Assembly: GCA_022564295.1 (NCBI GenBank)
Contig: JADFLR010000032.1
Coordinates: forward strand, 1-44,822
Origin: Bacteroidota bacterium
Lineage (GTDB): Bacteria > Bacteroidota > Ignavibacteria > Ignavibacteriales > Ignavibacteriaceae
Reading direction: 5' to 3'
Length of the DNA: 44,822 nucleotides
Below, piece after piece: positions 8,469 to 17,656 of the stretch. Both the position numbers and the translations under genes were made by a program. A model generated the notes under the pieces. That model was not told the DNA's origin and made no database searches. It saw nothing but the letters and a program-made list of their open reading frames with translations. Every line of letters begins with the position of its first letter. The stretch's first letter is position 1.

Positions 8469-9464
8469 GTGAAAGAATTGAATATCGGTGTTGTAGGTAC
8501 AGGGCATCTTGGCAAACTGCACACAAAAATGTTCAAAGAAATTGAGAACTGTAATCTCGTTGGTATTAACGATTCAAACATCGAGCAGGCGAAAGTAGTT
8601 GGGAAGGAATTTGATGTAAATGTTTTTGAATCTATAAACGATTTATTAATTAAAGTTGAAGCTGTTTCAATAGCTGCAACAACTAGCGCTCATTACGATC
8701 TTGCAAAAATATGTCTCGATAAGGGTAAACATATCTTTATCGAAAAACCAATAACAGCTACCATTCCGCAGGCAGAAGAGATTGTTGAAATGGCTGAATC
8801 ATTAAAACTTAACATGCAGGTAGGGCACATAGAAAGATTTAATCCTGCACTCGTTTCCATGGAGAAGTATATTAATGATCCAAAATTCATTCAGACCGAT
8901 AGACTTGCGCAATTCAATCCGAGAGGAACAGATGTAGCGGTTGTTCTCGATTTAATGATACACGATATTGATATTATCCTAAGTTTAATAAAAAGTAAAG
9001 TAAAAAGCATTGAAGCCAGCGGCGTAGCGGTTGTTTCCGATAATCTTGATATTGCAAATGCACGCATACAGTTTGAAAATGGAGCAGTTGCAAATGTTAC
9101 GGCAAGTCGTATCTCGCAAAAGAAAATGAGAAAGATGAGGATTTTCCAGCGGGATGGCTATGTTGCATTAGATTTTGTAACGGGTGTATCTGAAGTTTAT
9201 ACACTATTGCCTGTTGATCAAAAAGTTAAAGAGGGTTCTATCTCATTTGGTGAAATTGGTGTCGGTGATAAAAAGAAAAGATTGGTTTACGAACAGCCGG
9301 AACAAAAAGAAATAAATGCTTTAAAATATGAGTTGCAATTATATGTTAATTCAGTTCTTCACAAAGAAAAACCTGTTGTAACAGGGAGCGACGGATTAAG
9401 AGCATTAAGAGTCGCAAAAATAATTATCGATAAAATTGAAAATTCAAGGGTTGATCTAAATTGA
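8469..9464 (+). CDS. Gfo/Idh/MocA family oxidoreductase (possibly GnnA-like)
   Basis: NAD(P)-dependent sugar oxidoreductase of 331 residues. Seen: the N-terminal Rossmann motif VVGTGHLGKLH (8-18), the active-site EKP in FIEKPITAT (about 92-100), and the GHIERFNPA segment, followed by the alpha/beta C-terminal domain. The GHIERFNP wording and the nearby envelope genes recall UDP-GlcNAc 3-dehydrogenases (GnnA) that prepare amino-linked lipid A, but no partner aminotransferase is visible, so the substrate stays open. The start is GTG with only a weak purine-rich site; the 238-bp spacer upstream may hold its promoter. The ROK kinase follows after 39 nt. Confidence 0.85.
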   Translation: MKELNIGVVGTGHLGKLHTKMFKEIENCNLVGINDSNIEQAKVVGKEFDVNVFESINDLLIKVEAVSIAATTSAHYDLAKICLDKGKHIFIEKPITATIPQAEEIVEMAESLKLNMQVGHIERFNPALVSMEKYINDPKFIQTDRLAQFNPRGTDVAVVLDLMIHDIDIILSLIKSKVKSIEASGVAVVSDNLDIANARIQFENGAVANVTASRISQKKMRKMRIFQRDGYVALDFVTGVSEVYTLLPVDQKVKEGSISFGEIGVGDKKKRLVYEQPEQKEINALKYELQLYVNSVLHKEKPVVTGSDGLRALRVAKIIIDKIENSRVDLN

Positions 9465-9503
9465 AAAATATTTTTTATCAATCTAAATATTCAAACAAAT
9501 AAA

Positions 9504-10466
9504 ATGAGTGCAAGAACCAAATATGCTGTAGGTGTTGATATCGGAGGATCTAATATTAAAATCGGTATGGTTTCTCAAGGTGGTAAAATTATTTATAAAC
9601 ATTCTATCAAAACAGAACCGGGTGAAGGTCCTCAGAAAGTAATAGAAAATATTAACACAGGCATTCATGCTGTTCTTAATAATACTAAGGTGCATATAGA
9701 TGGTATTGGAATTGGTTGTCCCGGCACTGTTGATCCTGAAAAAGGCACGGTTGAGAACCCACCTAATTTACATGGATGGAGAAAAGTAAATCTTAGCAGA
9801 ACCATTAGTATGGAATTTGAAAAGGATGTTTTCTTAGAGAATGATGCAAACGCTGCTGCTGTTGGGGAGTTGATTTTTGGCAACGGGAAAAAGATTAATT
9901 CATTTATTTTGGTAACATTAGGCACAGGAGTAGGAGGCGGAATTGTTATAAACAGAAAACTTTACCGCGGTGAATTTGGTGCAGCCGGCGAAGTTGGACA
10001 TATAACAATAAACTATAACGGACCTCAATGTAAGTGTGGCTCGTACGGATGCATAGAAGCTTATGCAGGAAATCAGTATTTAAAAGAAAGAGTTCGCAAC
10101 GAATTAAAGAATCATCCTAACTCTCTCTTATTGAAATTGATTGGCTATGATTTTAGTTTAATTTCCCCGAGGAAGATTCAAGAAGCAGCGGATAAAGGGG
10201 ACGAATTTGCTAACTTTGTGATAGTTGATTTGGGTACAAAACTCGGTGCTGCTTTTGCTTCTTTAAGCAACGTATTAGATGTAAGCACTTATATTATTGG
10301 TGGAGGAGTTGCGGGATTTGGAAAGCCTCTTTTTGATTCAATAAAGAAATCACTTACCTCAAGAGTTATGGCTCCGTTAAAACCACGAGTTAAAATACTC
10401 TCTGCAAAGTTAAAAAATGATGCAGGTGTTAAAGGTGCTTCGGCGCTTGTGTTCCACGGATATTGA
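9504..10466 (+). CDS. ROK family sugar kinase (glucokinase-like)
   Basis: A 320-residue ROK protein that phosphorylates a hexose with ATP. The ATP-binding phosphate-1 motif VDIGGSNIKIG lies at 11-21, the sugar-binding ENDANAAAVGE near 113-123, the ATP loop TLGTGVGGGI near 138-147, and the zinc motif CKCGSYGC at 176-183. There is no N-terminal helix-turn-helix, so it is a kinase and not an NagC/XylR-type repressor. Glucose is the most common substrate in this family; N-acetylmannosamine or fructose are alternatives. It is probably cotranscribed with the oxidoreductase upstream. Confidence 0.88.
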   Translation: MSARTKYAVGVDIGGSNIKIGMVSQGGKIIYKHSIKTEPGEGPQKVIENINTGIHAVLNNTKVHIDGIGIGCPGTVDPEKGTVENPPNLHGWRKVNLSRTISMEFEKDVFLENDANAAAVGELIFGNGKKINSFILVTLGTGVGGGIVINRKLYRGEFGAAGEVGHITINYNGPQCKCGSYGCIEAYAGNQYLKERVRNELKNHPNSLLLKLIGYDFSLISPRKIQEAADKGDEFANFVIVDLGTKLGAAFASLSNVLDVSTYIIGGGVAGFGKPLFDSIKKSLTSRVMAPLKPRVKILSAKLKNDAGVKGASALVFHGY

Positions 10467-10524
10467 AAATATTTTTACACTCCATACTTTGTAACAAATA
10501 TATTTTTCATTACGTCTTCAAATA

Positions 10525-10544
10525 ATGCATTACTCATAATGCAT
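10525..10544. promoter_or_regulatory. Perfect palindrome upstream of lptD
   Basis: ATGCATTA-ctca-TAATGCAT is an 8-bp perfect inverted repeat with a four-base spacer, 21 nt before the lptD start. It could be an operator or an RNA hairpin in the leader; no regulator is identified. Confidence 0.4.
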
Positions 10545-10565
10545 CTATATTCTTATCTTTAAATT

Positions 10566-13124
10566 ATGAATTTCCGATACTCAGTAATATTTTTTTTAGT
10601 GTTTTGTTCGCTTGCTTTTGCACAGAAGAAAGATTCGCTTTTAATTATTCCGTCAGATTCTCTTTTAATTTCTCAGGCAGATTCATTATTAAAAAACACA
10701 CCCAAATCAAAATCGGATATAGATACTGTAATTTACTCCACCGCTTCCGATTCCTTGATCTTTTTCGTTAAAGATAAAAAGATGCGCATTTACGGTGACG
10801 GAAAAATTGAATACCAGCGAATGCAAATTACAAGCGCCAATATTTTTATCGATTTTGAACGGAATGAAATTAAAGCAACAGGTGAGTATCCCGATTCTGC
10901 AAAAGATAAATTGATTAATACACCCGTTCTTACTGAAGCGGGAGAGAGTTACGATGGTAATAGTATGACTTACAATTTTAAAACCGGCAGGGGAACAATG
11001 TCTGCAGCAAATACTGAAATTGAGGGCGCTTACTTTACCGGTGAAAAAATTAAAATGGTAGATAGACAAACTTATTTTATTAAAAACGGAATTTATACAA
11101 CCTGTGATGAAACCTGCCCGCACTATTATATTGCTTCATCTAAAATGAAGATGGTGCAGGATGAAGAGTTAGTTGCAGAGTGGATTTGGTTATATTTTGG
11201 TGGTGTGCCGTTTCCGATTCCTGTGCCATTTGGAGTATTTCCCATTCAATCGGGAAGGCGGTCAGGAATAATTGCTCCCTTTTTTGGAACTGATGCTACA
11301 TACGGACCTTATATTGGAAGATTCGGATACTTTTGGGCAATAAATGATTTTATGGATTTAAATTTTACTGCCGACTATTATACGCGAGGCAGCTTCAACT
11401 TAAACAGCCGGTACAGATATGCAAAACGATATTCATATACCGGTTCAATCGAAGGTTCGTATTCTGATTTTAGTCAGGGAGAAACAACTGATCCGGAATT
11501 CAGCGAACAAATAGATTGGCGTGTTAAGTGGTATCATAATCAATCCATCACACCAACGCTGCGTCTCGATGTAAATCTTGAATTTGTATCTACAAATTAT
11601 TTAACCCGTAACGTTGCAAATTTTAATGACCTTTTGAGAAATCAAATTATTTCGAATGCCACTCTTTCAAAAACCTGGGAAGAATCGGGAAACAGTATGA
11701 ACATTAACTACAATAGGAGGCAGGTAATCGAAACGAATGATGTTTATGAGGTACTTCCTAATTTAACATTCAGCAAAGCTCAGAGCTATCCTTTCAGGGA
11801 TGAATTTAACACAAGTGATCGTACTTGGTATGAATTTTTCGGTTATACTTATAATGGAATCTTTCAAAACAACAGAAACAAAGTTGACGGACAATTGAAT
11901 ATCCGCGGTGGTTTCAGGCATAACATTAATATGGACTTTTCACCTAAAATTGGATTCTTTAGTATCACTCCTAAATTAAGATATCAGGAGAGATGGTATA
12001 ACAAAAAGATCGAGAAATTCGTTGTAGAAAGTTCAACGGGTGGAGATTCGGTAGTAACAAACGATGTTAATGAAATAAATTTCGTGAGAACTTTTGACAC
12101 CGGAATAAGTGCATCAACAAAGTTTTTCGGAATTTTCGGTTCTCCAATTCCCGGTATATCCGCATTCAGGCATACCGTTACACCAAGTATTACCTATTCA
12201 TTTCGTCCGGATTTTTCAGAACCCGGATGGGGTTACTATGATACTTATACAACTTTGGATGGTGCGGAAATAAAGTACAATAAATTTGAAAGAGAAATAT
12301 TTGGTGGTCCATCCTCACAAAAACAATCCAGTCTTTCATTTAATGTTGGAAATATATTCGAGATGAAATCTGAAGTAGACCCTACTGATACTACTTCTAA
12401 AGAAGAAAAATATCAGCTATTGAATTTTAATCTGGGTACAGGTTATAACTTCGCTGCCGATTCGTTAAAGTTTTCCGATATAAGACTAACTTACAGAACA
12501 CAGATAAGCAATATTTTTGATTTATCGGGATCCAACACATTTACATTATACGATTATTCCGGCACAACTTCGCGCATTAATAAATTTCTTATCAGCCAGG
12601 GCAAAGGTTTGTTAAGAATGACGAGTTTTAATTTTACAATTGCTACAAGAATTTCGGGTGATAGATTGAAATCAGATGATACAGGCGAACCGCTTCCTCC
12701 AACGAATCAAAGCGATGAATTTGGTTTGGGAGCAACAGAACAAAGAAATGTTTACCAGGGAATTTATAATGACAGAGACCCTGATTTTTCGATTCCCTGG
12801 GATGTTGCATTAACTTATACTTTTAATTTAAGCAGACAAACACCTGAAACGGAAACTAAATTTTCAAGTATTAATGGTAGCGTAAATTTTAATTTAACAC
12901 GTAACTGGAAGTTTTCCTTTACAGGAAGTTATGATTTAGAAGATAATGAATTTATTGCTCCACAGATAAAAGTAACCAGAGACCTTCATTGCTGGCTAAT
13001 GAATTTTACGTGGAACCCAATTGGTACTTACCAGGGGTTCAGATTTGAGATAAGAGTTAAGGCACCTCAATTACAGGACCTTAAGATAACCAAGCAGGAT
13101 CAGTTCTTTAATACAGTGAGATAA
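10566..13124 (+). CDS. lptD: LptD-like LPS-assembly outer-membrane protein
   Basis: An 852-residue outer-membrane protein. It has a signal peptide ending AFAQ, then an OstA/LptA-type beta-jellyroll (about 60-180, with repeated strands such as MRIYGDGKIEYQ, ITSANIFIDFE and NEIKATGEY). From about residue 200 to the end it has the alternating, aromatic-rich strands of a large beta-barrel. This matches the putative LPS assembly proteins of Bacteroidota, somewhat longer than E. coli LptD (784). It should deliver lipopolysaccharide to the outer leaflet. The usual C-terminal disulfide cysteines are not obvious. Neighbouring sugar-metabolism and heptosyltransferase genes fit an LPS-making cell. Confidence 0.85.
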   Translation: MNFRYSVIFFLVFCSLAFAQKKDSLLIIPSDSLLISQADSLLKNTPKSKSDIDTVIYSTASDSLIFFVKDKKMRIYGDGKIEYQRMQITSANIFIDFERNEIKATGEYPDSAKDKLINTPVLTEAGESYDGNSMTYNFKTGRGTMSAANTEIEGAYFTGEKIKMVDRQTYFIKNGIYTTCDETCPHYYIASSKMKMVQDEELVAEWIWLYFGGVPFPIPVPFGVFPIQSGRRSGIIAPFFGTDATYGPYIGRFGYFWAINDFMDLNFTADYYTRGSFNLNSRYRYAKRYSYTGSIEGSYSDFSQGETTDPEFSEQIDWRVKWYHNQSITPTLRLDVNLEFVSTNYLTRNVANFNDLLRNQIISNATLSKTWEESGNSMNINYNRRQVIETNDVYEVLPNLTFSKAQSYPFRDEFNTSDRTWYEFFGYTYNGIFQNNRNKVDGQLNIRGGFRHNINMDFSPKIGFFSITPKLRYQERWYNKKIEKFVVESSTGGDSVVTNDVNEINFVRTFDTGISASTKFFGIFGSPIPGISAFRHTVTPSITYSFRPDFSEPGWGYYDTYTTLDGAEIKYNKFEREIFGGPSSQKQSSLSFNVGNIFEMKSEVDPTDTTSKEEKYQLLNFNLGTGYNFAADSLKFSDIRLTYRTQISNIFDLSGSNTFTLYDYSGTTSRINKFLISQGKGLLRMTSFNFTIATRISGDRLKSDDTGEPLPPTNQSDEFGLGATEQRNVYQGIYNDRDPDFSIPWDVALTYTFNLSRQTPETETKFSSINGSVNFNLTRNWKFSFTGSYDLEDNEFIAPQIKVTRDLHCWLMNFTWNPIGTYQGFRFEIRVKAPQLQDLKITKQDQFFNTVR

Positions 13125-13152
13125 TTTTGTTAATTTAGTATTCTATTTTTAT

Positions 13153-13623
13153 ATGAATCACTATATAATAGACGGGAATAATTTAATTGGGAAAATAAAT
13201 TTCCTTCATAAAATTCAGCAGAAAGATAAGCAACATAGTAGAGAAAAATTAGCGTTTATGATTGATAATTATTTTCATGAAAAGAAAGCAAAAGTTACAA
13301 TTCACTTTGATGGATTTAAAAATCTTCCGATAAAACTTAACCAGGCAAAAATCATTTATTCAGATAGTAAAAGTGCGGATGATATGATTAAAAATCAGAT
13401 TGAATTAGCCAATAACAGGAAAAACCTGGTAGTAATAACTTCTGATAACAACATACAAGAATTTGCGCGTGTATGTTCATGCTTAATAATTAAAAGTGAA
13501 GAATTTGCCAGGACAATTCTAAGTAAAAAACAAGATGATGAAAAAGATATAATTGAAAAGATGAAAAATGATGTAGAAGAGTGGAGAGAATTATTTAATC
13601 GGGATGAAGAACAACAATTATAA
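13153..13623 (+). CDS. NYN/YacP-like RNase domain protein
   Basis: A 156-residue soluble protein with the NYN (PIN-like) fold of YacP/Rae1. Seen: the opening IIDGNNLIGK with the first catalytic Asp, a central IHFDGF strand, then KSADDMIKNQIE with the paired acidic residues, and VVITSDNN with the last acidic site. In Bacillus, the YacP relative Rae1 cuts mRNA on ribosomes; here only the family is known. It follows lptD by 28 nt and is probably translated from the same message. Confidence 0.82.
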   Translation: MNHYIIDGNNLIGKINFLHKIQQKDKQHSREKLAFMIDNYFHEKKAKVTIHFDGFKNLPIKLNQAKIIYSDSKSADDMIKNQIELANNRKNLVVITSDNNIQEFARVCSCLIIKSEEFARTILSKKQDDEKDIIEKMKNDVEEWRELFNRDEEQQL

Positions 13624-13651
13624 AAAAGCCGAACTCAAATTTGAATCCGGC
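13621..13651 (-). terminator. Intrinsic terminator between convergent genes
   Basis: On the minus strand GCCG...CGGC brackets an imperfect AT-rich inner stem (around TTCAAATTTGAG) and is followed by six T residues. It should end the transcript of 13668..13922 and might also stop the plus-strand one. Confidence 0.6.
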
Positions 13652-13667
13652 ATAGAAACAAATTTAT

Positions 13668-13922
13668 TTATTCCTTTTCAGCAGTGAGTTTATTATACAG
13701 CCACGCGAAAATAGCTCCACAGATGAAACCATCAACAAAGCCCCAAATTAATCCTATTATTCCCCCCAGCCAGCTTACTGAATAACCAAAATAGAACTTA
13801 TGAAGGAGACCGAGTGTACTTCCGGCTGAACCAGTTATGACTATCCAAAAAGTTAATAGTAAAACTGTTAATCCCCAAATTATTCCGCAGGTGAGACCGA
13901 ATGCTTTTATATTAAGTTTCAT
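13668..13922 (-). CDS. Holin-like small membrane protein
   Basis: An 84-residue membrane protein with two strong hydrophobic segments (about 8-30 and 45-75) and a short charged tail. The wording SWLGGIIGLIWGFVDGFICG is typical of a small family often labelled bacteriophage holin in genome annotations, although no phage genes are present here. That label should not be read as proven function. GAGGAC precedes the ATG. It is transcribed alone or after the heptosyltransferase gene, 71 nt upstream. Confidence 0.7.
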   Translation of the reverse strand: MKLNIKAFGLTCGIIWGLTVLLLTFWIVITGSAGSTLGLLHKFYFGYSVSWLGGIIGLIWGFVDGFICGAIFAWLYNKLTAEKE

Positions 13923-13993
13923 AGCGTCCTCTTTAAGTTAATGATACTTAAAATGATAAACTTTTTAGTTTAATGCAACAAAACAGTGAAAAA

Positions 13994-15001
13994 TTATTGT
14001 ATTAAATTAATTGTTTTATTTACCACAAGCTCTGCATTTATTCCACCATCTCCGGTAAAGTCGCATTTTTTAGGATCGCCGGGACAAACAGTAGAGCAGT
14101 AGTTTTCTTGCGGTAAAACTATTTCTGAAATATTTCCTAAAGGACCCCATAGTTTAGGTGAGCATGCAGTGAGCGGACAGAAAAGGGATATTGTTTTTGT
14201 ATTCAACGCAGCAGCAATGTGCATTGGTCCTGTGCTTGATGAAATTAAAATATCAATCGCAGCAAAATTTAAAATTGATTCTCTTAATGGTTTTCCTTTG
14301 TTTAAATAATCAACGCCGTTTATATTCTGTAATTCAGCAGGTGGATTGTAATCGGTAACAACAACTTTTATGTTATCAAATTCCAAAAGTTTATTGATGA
14401 TCTTTTTATATTCTTCCGGCTGTAAATTTGGTGCTGAATTTCCACTTGTGGAATTAATTCCTATTATAGTTTTTTTATTGTTGCTCAGCATTTTTTTTAT
14501 TTCACTTACTTTATGTTTTTCATCATTGCTTAAATATATTTCGGGGATGATGGATTGTGGTTCAATACCAATTTTTCTAATCATATCAAGGCAGTAATCT
14601 GCTTCGTGCCTTAGCGGAATATATTTTCTTCTATTAATATATTTAGTGAATGATATAAATTGATAAAACTTGTGTCCCACACCTATTCTGTTTTTAATAC
14701 TGCTGAAGAATAATAGCCAGTTTAGTCTTTCATCCGGAAGAAGCATAAAAGCATGGTTAAATTTGTATTTACGGAGTCTTTTCATCATTTGCCAAAAGCT
14801 GAAATCATTTTCATCTTTATTATAAACTATTATTTCATCAACGTAAGGATTGTTTTCGTAAATGTCTTTTGTATAATCCCGCACAAGCACTGCTACAAAA
14901 CTTTTTGGATACTTTCGTTTAACTTCCCGCGGAATAGGAGTTGATAGAACTACATCTCCAATTCTGTCAATTCTTGTAATTAAAAGTCTGATTTGATTCA
15001 T
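13994..15001 (-). CDS. GT9 glycosyltransferase (ADP-heptose:LPS heptosyltransferase-like)
   Basis: A 335-residue family 9 glycosyltransferase. It has the N-terminal ITRIDRIGDVVLSTPI (acceptor-side loop), an ADP-sugar Rossmann half with GINSTSGNSAPN, and the signature SSSTGPMHIAAAL near 255-267, followed by FCPLTACSPKLWGPLG. Members add heptose or other sugars to the LPS core on the inner face of the cytoplasmic membrane; heptose is assumed, not shown. The C-terminus contains several cysteines (YCSTVCPGDPKKC), a pattern seen in part of this family. The gene is divergent from the Asp-box protein gene. Confidence 0.88.
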   Translation of the reverse strand: MNQIRLLITRIDRIGDVVLSTPIPREVKRKYPKSFVAVLVRDYTKDIYENNPYVDEIIVYNKDENDFSFWQMMKRLRKYKFNHAFMLLPDERLNWLLFFSSIKNRIGVGHKFYQFISFTKYINRRKYIPLRHEADYCLDMIRKIGIEPQSIIPEIYLSNDEKHKVSEIKKMLSNNKKTIIGINSTSGNSAPNLQPEEYKKIINKLLEFDNIKVVVTDYNPPAELQNINGVDYLNKGKPLRESILNFAAIDILISSSTGPMHIAAALNTKTISLFCPLTACSPKLWGPLGNISEIVLPQENYCSTVCPGDPKKCDFTGDGGINAELVVNKTINLIQ

Positions 15002-15050
15002 TTTAATTTATTATTGTAAAAAAATAATTGTTGAAAAATCTTGAAAACTC

Positions 15051-15081
15051 TTTACTAATTTGTTATTAAATCATATATTTG
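15051..15081 (+). promoter_or_regulatory. Candidate Bacteroidota-type sigma-70 promoter
   Basis: TTTA at 15051 and TATATTTG at 15074..15081, separated by 19 bases, match the Bacteroidota pattern TTTG-N17-23-TAnnTTTG with one change. It would give a leader of about 160 nt before the gene at 15247. Sequence match only. Confidence 0.35.
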
Positions 15082-15246
15082 AAAAAAACTAAACAAAGAT
15101 AAGGTAAAAAAATATTTTTCCACTTGATCCTTTTTTTATGTTTTACGTTCCATAAAGAATTTAAAAATTCCGAACGATTAATGACTGGCATCAAAGATTC
15201 TAAAACAACTAAATAATCAATTATTTATTAACATTTAGGAGCAAGA

Positions 15247-17502
15247 ATGAAACCCAAATCACCTGTTGCAATTAATTCACTTTTTTTACTAACTGCTTTT
15301 TTATGTGCAAATAGTACTCTCTTTGCTCAGGGGGACAATCCCAATGTAGATGCTTTACCGTGGGAACAAATTCAGCAGATAAATTACAGTGATAATCCTT
15401 TTGCTGTTATTACTACGGCGGATGGTTTTGATAATTTTAACCTTGGTACTGATTTCGCAGAACCGCATATGGCACAAAATCCGAATGATCCGCTGCAGTA
15501 TTTTAATGCGTTTAATACTAACGGTACATGGCGTACTTCGGATGGTCACGACTGGACACATTCATTTCCATCATTTGGGTTTAATATGCGTGGTGATCCC
15601 GTAACAGCTTACGATAGTTTAGGCAATCTTTATTACGAAAATATGTACAACAGTCCTATTCTTGGCTGCAAAGTAATTGTATCAACTAATAATGGACAGA
15701 CCTGGTCAACAGCAGTAACATCAATTGCAGGTGTCGATAAGAACTGGATTGCTGCTGATCAATCTGCTGGACCATACTCGAATTATGTTTATACTACTAT
15801 GAGCATATCAGGTGGTCATAGGGTTGCTCGAAGTACCAACCTTGGAGCTACATGGACTGCTACCGGCACTTTCGGTAGTAGTTTGCGACTACCTGGGGCT
15901 ATGGTTGCCGTAGGACCGAATGTAAGTGGCGGAGATGTTCCGGGTGGTGCTGTTTATGTTGTAACACCTCATACAAGTATTTTTGCATCAATATATACAT
16001 TCCGTGTATCTACTGATGGAGGTGCTACCTGGACTATTAAATCTAATCAAGGATTTTCAGGTTATGTTGGTACAAATGTTAACAATAGACATTCAGTTCA
16101 AAATATGAGAACCCGCCCTTATCCTTTTATCTCAGTAGATAATAGTTACGGTACATACAGAGGCAGACTGTATCTTGTTTATGCTTCTAACAGTCCTGCA
16201 GGTAACGGAAACAAACCAGATATATTTTGCAGGTATTCTGATGACCAGGGAGCAACGTGGTCTTCTGCAGTAACAGTAAATGATGATGTTAATTCTCAGA
16301 ATCATAATCAATGGCATCCATCAATCTGGAACGATAAACAAACAGGCAAATTGTTTGTTAAATGGATGGATACACGAGATACACCGACAAGCGATAGCGC
16401 TTATATTTATGCATCATACTCCGAAGACGGTGGGCAAACATTCTTAACCAACCAGAGAATTTCAAACTCAAAGATGAGAATTAATTGTTCTAGTTGCGGC
16501 GGCGGCGGAACCCCTCGTTACCAAGGTGATTATGATGCAATCGTTTCCATGGATGGACAGGCACTTGCTGTATGGACAGATTTCCGGAGTGGAACCTTCG
16601 GCAGTTATGTTGGTTATTTTCCGGATTTTGCAATGCTTGTGTCACCATCCTTTATTCCAATAATTACGACTGGTGGTACTGCTTTTGTAACAATAGATGT
16701 TCCTGATGTAAAACTCTATTCTCAGGATGCAATATTTTCTGCAACCGTAACTCCCACACCTTCAAACGGTACAATAATCCTTGACTTTCCGTCGGGTAAT
16801 ACTTTAAATACATTTCCCGGCAGCGTTGATTTAAGAATTAGAACAGTAAATAATGTAACTTTAGGTACTTATACTATCAACATCCAGGGAGAAGGACCTA
16901 ATGGAACACCTGTTCATAGAAGAACTGTAACTATGGATGTTATTATTCCTGTCGAATTAACTTCCTTTTCAGCTCTAACTAATGCTAATGATGTAATACT
17001 AAATTGGCAAACCGCAACGGAAATAAATAATCAGGGATTCGAAATTCAAAGAAGCAGTGATGGTGAGTTTGAAAAAATAGGATTTGTTCCCGGTCACGGT
17101 ACAACAACCGAAACTCAATCTTATATTTTTATTGATGAGAATGTTTTACCGGGAGAATATTCTTACCGCTTAAAGCAAATGGATTATGACGGTACAACAG
17201 AATATTCAAACATTGTAGAAATAGATGTTACACAACCGATTGAATATAGTTTAAGTCAAAATTATCCGAATCCGTTTAATCCAAGTACAACAATTTCATA
17301 CTCAATTTCTAAAGATGGATTGGTAACACTAAAGGTTTACGATATACTTGGGAAAGAAGTATTAACGCTAATAAATGAAGTACAATCAGCGGGCACAAAG
17401 AACATAACATTTGATGCAAGTGAGCTATCAAGCGGAGTTTATTACTATCAGCTTGTATCGGGTGAATTTACATCAATTAAAAAATTAATTTTGATGAAGT
17501 GA
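15247..17502 (+). CDS. Secreted Asp-box (sialidase-like fold) protein with T9SS sorting domain
   Basis: A 751-residue exported protein. A signal peptide ends LFAQ (about 28). Residues 60-460 hold six Asp-box-like turns (SDGHDWT, TNNGQTWS, TNLGATWT, TDGGATWT, DDQGATWS, EDGGQTF), the sign of a sialidase/BNR beta-propeller. A beta-sandwich follows, then a fibronectin-like domain (VELTSFSA to EYSNIVEIDV) that commonly precedes sorting domains, then a complete type A sorting domain (QNYPNPFNP to KKLILMK). The propeller may be an exo-glycosidase or only a binding scaffold; the arginine triad of true sialidases was not established. TAGGAG precedes the ATG, and a good terminator follows. Confidence 0.85.
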   Translation: MKPKSPVAINSLFLLTAFLCANSTLFAQGDNPNVDALPWEQIQQINYSDNPFAVITTADGFDNFNLGTDFAEPHMAQNPNDPLQYFNAFNTNGTWRTSDGHDWTHSFPSFGFNMRGDPVTAYDSLGNLYYENMYNSPILGCKVIVSTNNGQTWSTAVTSIAGVDKNWIAADQSAGPYSNYVYTTMSISGGHRVARSTNLGATWTATGTFGSSLRLPGAMVAVGPNVSGGDVPGGAVYVVTPHTSIFASIYTFRVSTDGGATWTIKSNQGFSGYVGTNVNNRHSVQNMRTRPYPFISVDNSYGTYRGRLYLVYASNSPAGNGNKPDIFCRYSDDQGATWSSAVTVNDDVNSQNHNQWHPSIWNDKQTGKLFVKWMDTRDTPTSDSAYIYASYSEDGGQTFLTNQRISNSKMRINCSSCGGGGTPRYQGDYDAIVSMDGQALAVWTDFRSGTFGSYVGYFPDFAMLVSPSFIPIITTGGTAFVTIDVPDVKLYSQDAIFSATVTPTPSNGTIILDFPSGNTLNTFPGSVDLRIRTVNNVTLGTYTINIQGEGPNGTPVHRRTVTMDVIIPVELTSFSALTNANDVILNWQTATEINNQGFEIQRSSDGEFEKIGFVPGHGTTTETQSYIFIDENVLPGEYSYRLKQMDYDGTTEYSNIVEIDVTQPIEYSLSQNYPNPFNPSTTISYSISKDGLVTLKVYDILGKEVLTLINEVQSAGTKNITFDASELSSGVYYYQLVSGEFTSIKKLILMK

Positions 17503-17522
17503 TTGTGTTATCCTAAATCAGA

Positions 17523-17547
17523 AGGGAGCTTTGGCTCCCTTTTTTTA
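17523..17547 (+). terminator. Intrinsic terminator
   Basis: AGGGAGC-tttg-GCTCCCT, a 7-bp perfect stem with a four-base loop, ends in seven T residues 21 nt after the stop of the Asp-box gene. Confidence 0.92.
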
Positions 17548-17605
17548 TATGATTAATGAGCTTTTTATATGCAATATTTATCTAAAAATTAAATATACAA
17601 TTCCG

Positions 17606-17656
17606 GCCTCACCCTTAAGTCCCCCTCCTTACCAAGGAGAGGGACAGAGGGAGAGG
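17606..17656. repeat. C-rich/G-rich palindromic dispersed element
   Basis: A GC-rich, strand-asymmetric block, C-rich on the left (ACCCTTAAGTCCCCCTCC) and G-rich on the right (AGGAGAGGGACAGAGGGAG), stands out from its AT-rich surroundings. It resembles the REP-like elements that read as SPLSPPPYQGEG-type peptides when translated in many genomes. It lies exactly where the first part of a sorting domain should be. Confidence 0.6.

Noticed and set aside
10707-11123. Antisense frame of 138 codons in lptD
   Set aside because: Cys/Phe/Ile-rich translation without domain sense, inside a well-supported gene.
13668-13922. Evidence of a prophage from the holin-like gene
   Set aside because: No other phage gene is nearby; the label comes from a family name, and the neighbours are LPS and RNase genes.
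17531-17656. N-terminal extension of the sorting-domain remnant as a real protein
   Set aside because: The apparent TTG start lies inside the preceding terminator hairpin, and the translation runs through a palindromic repeat element.
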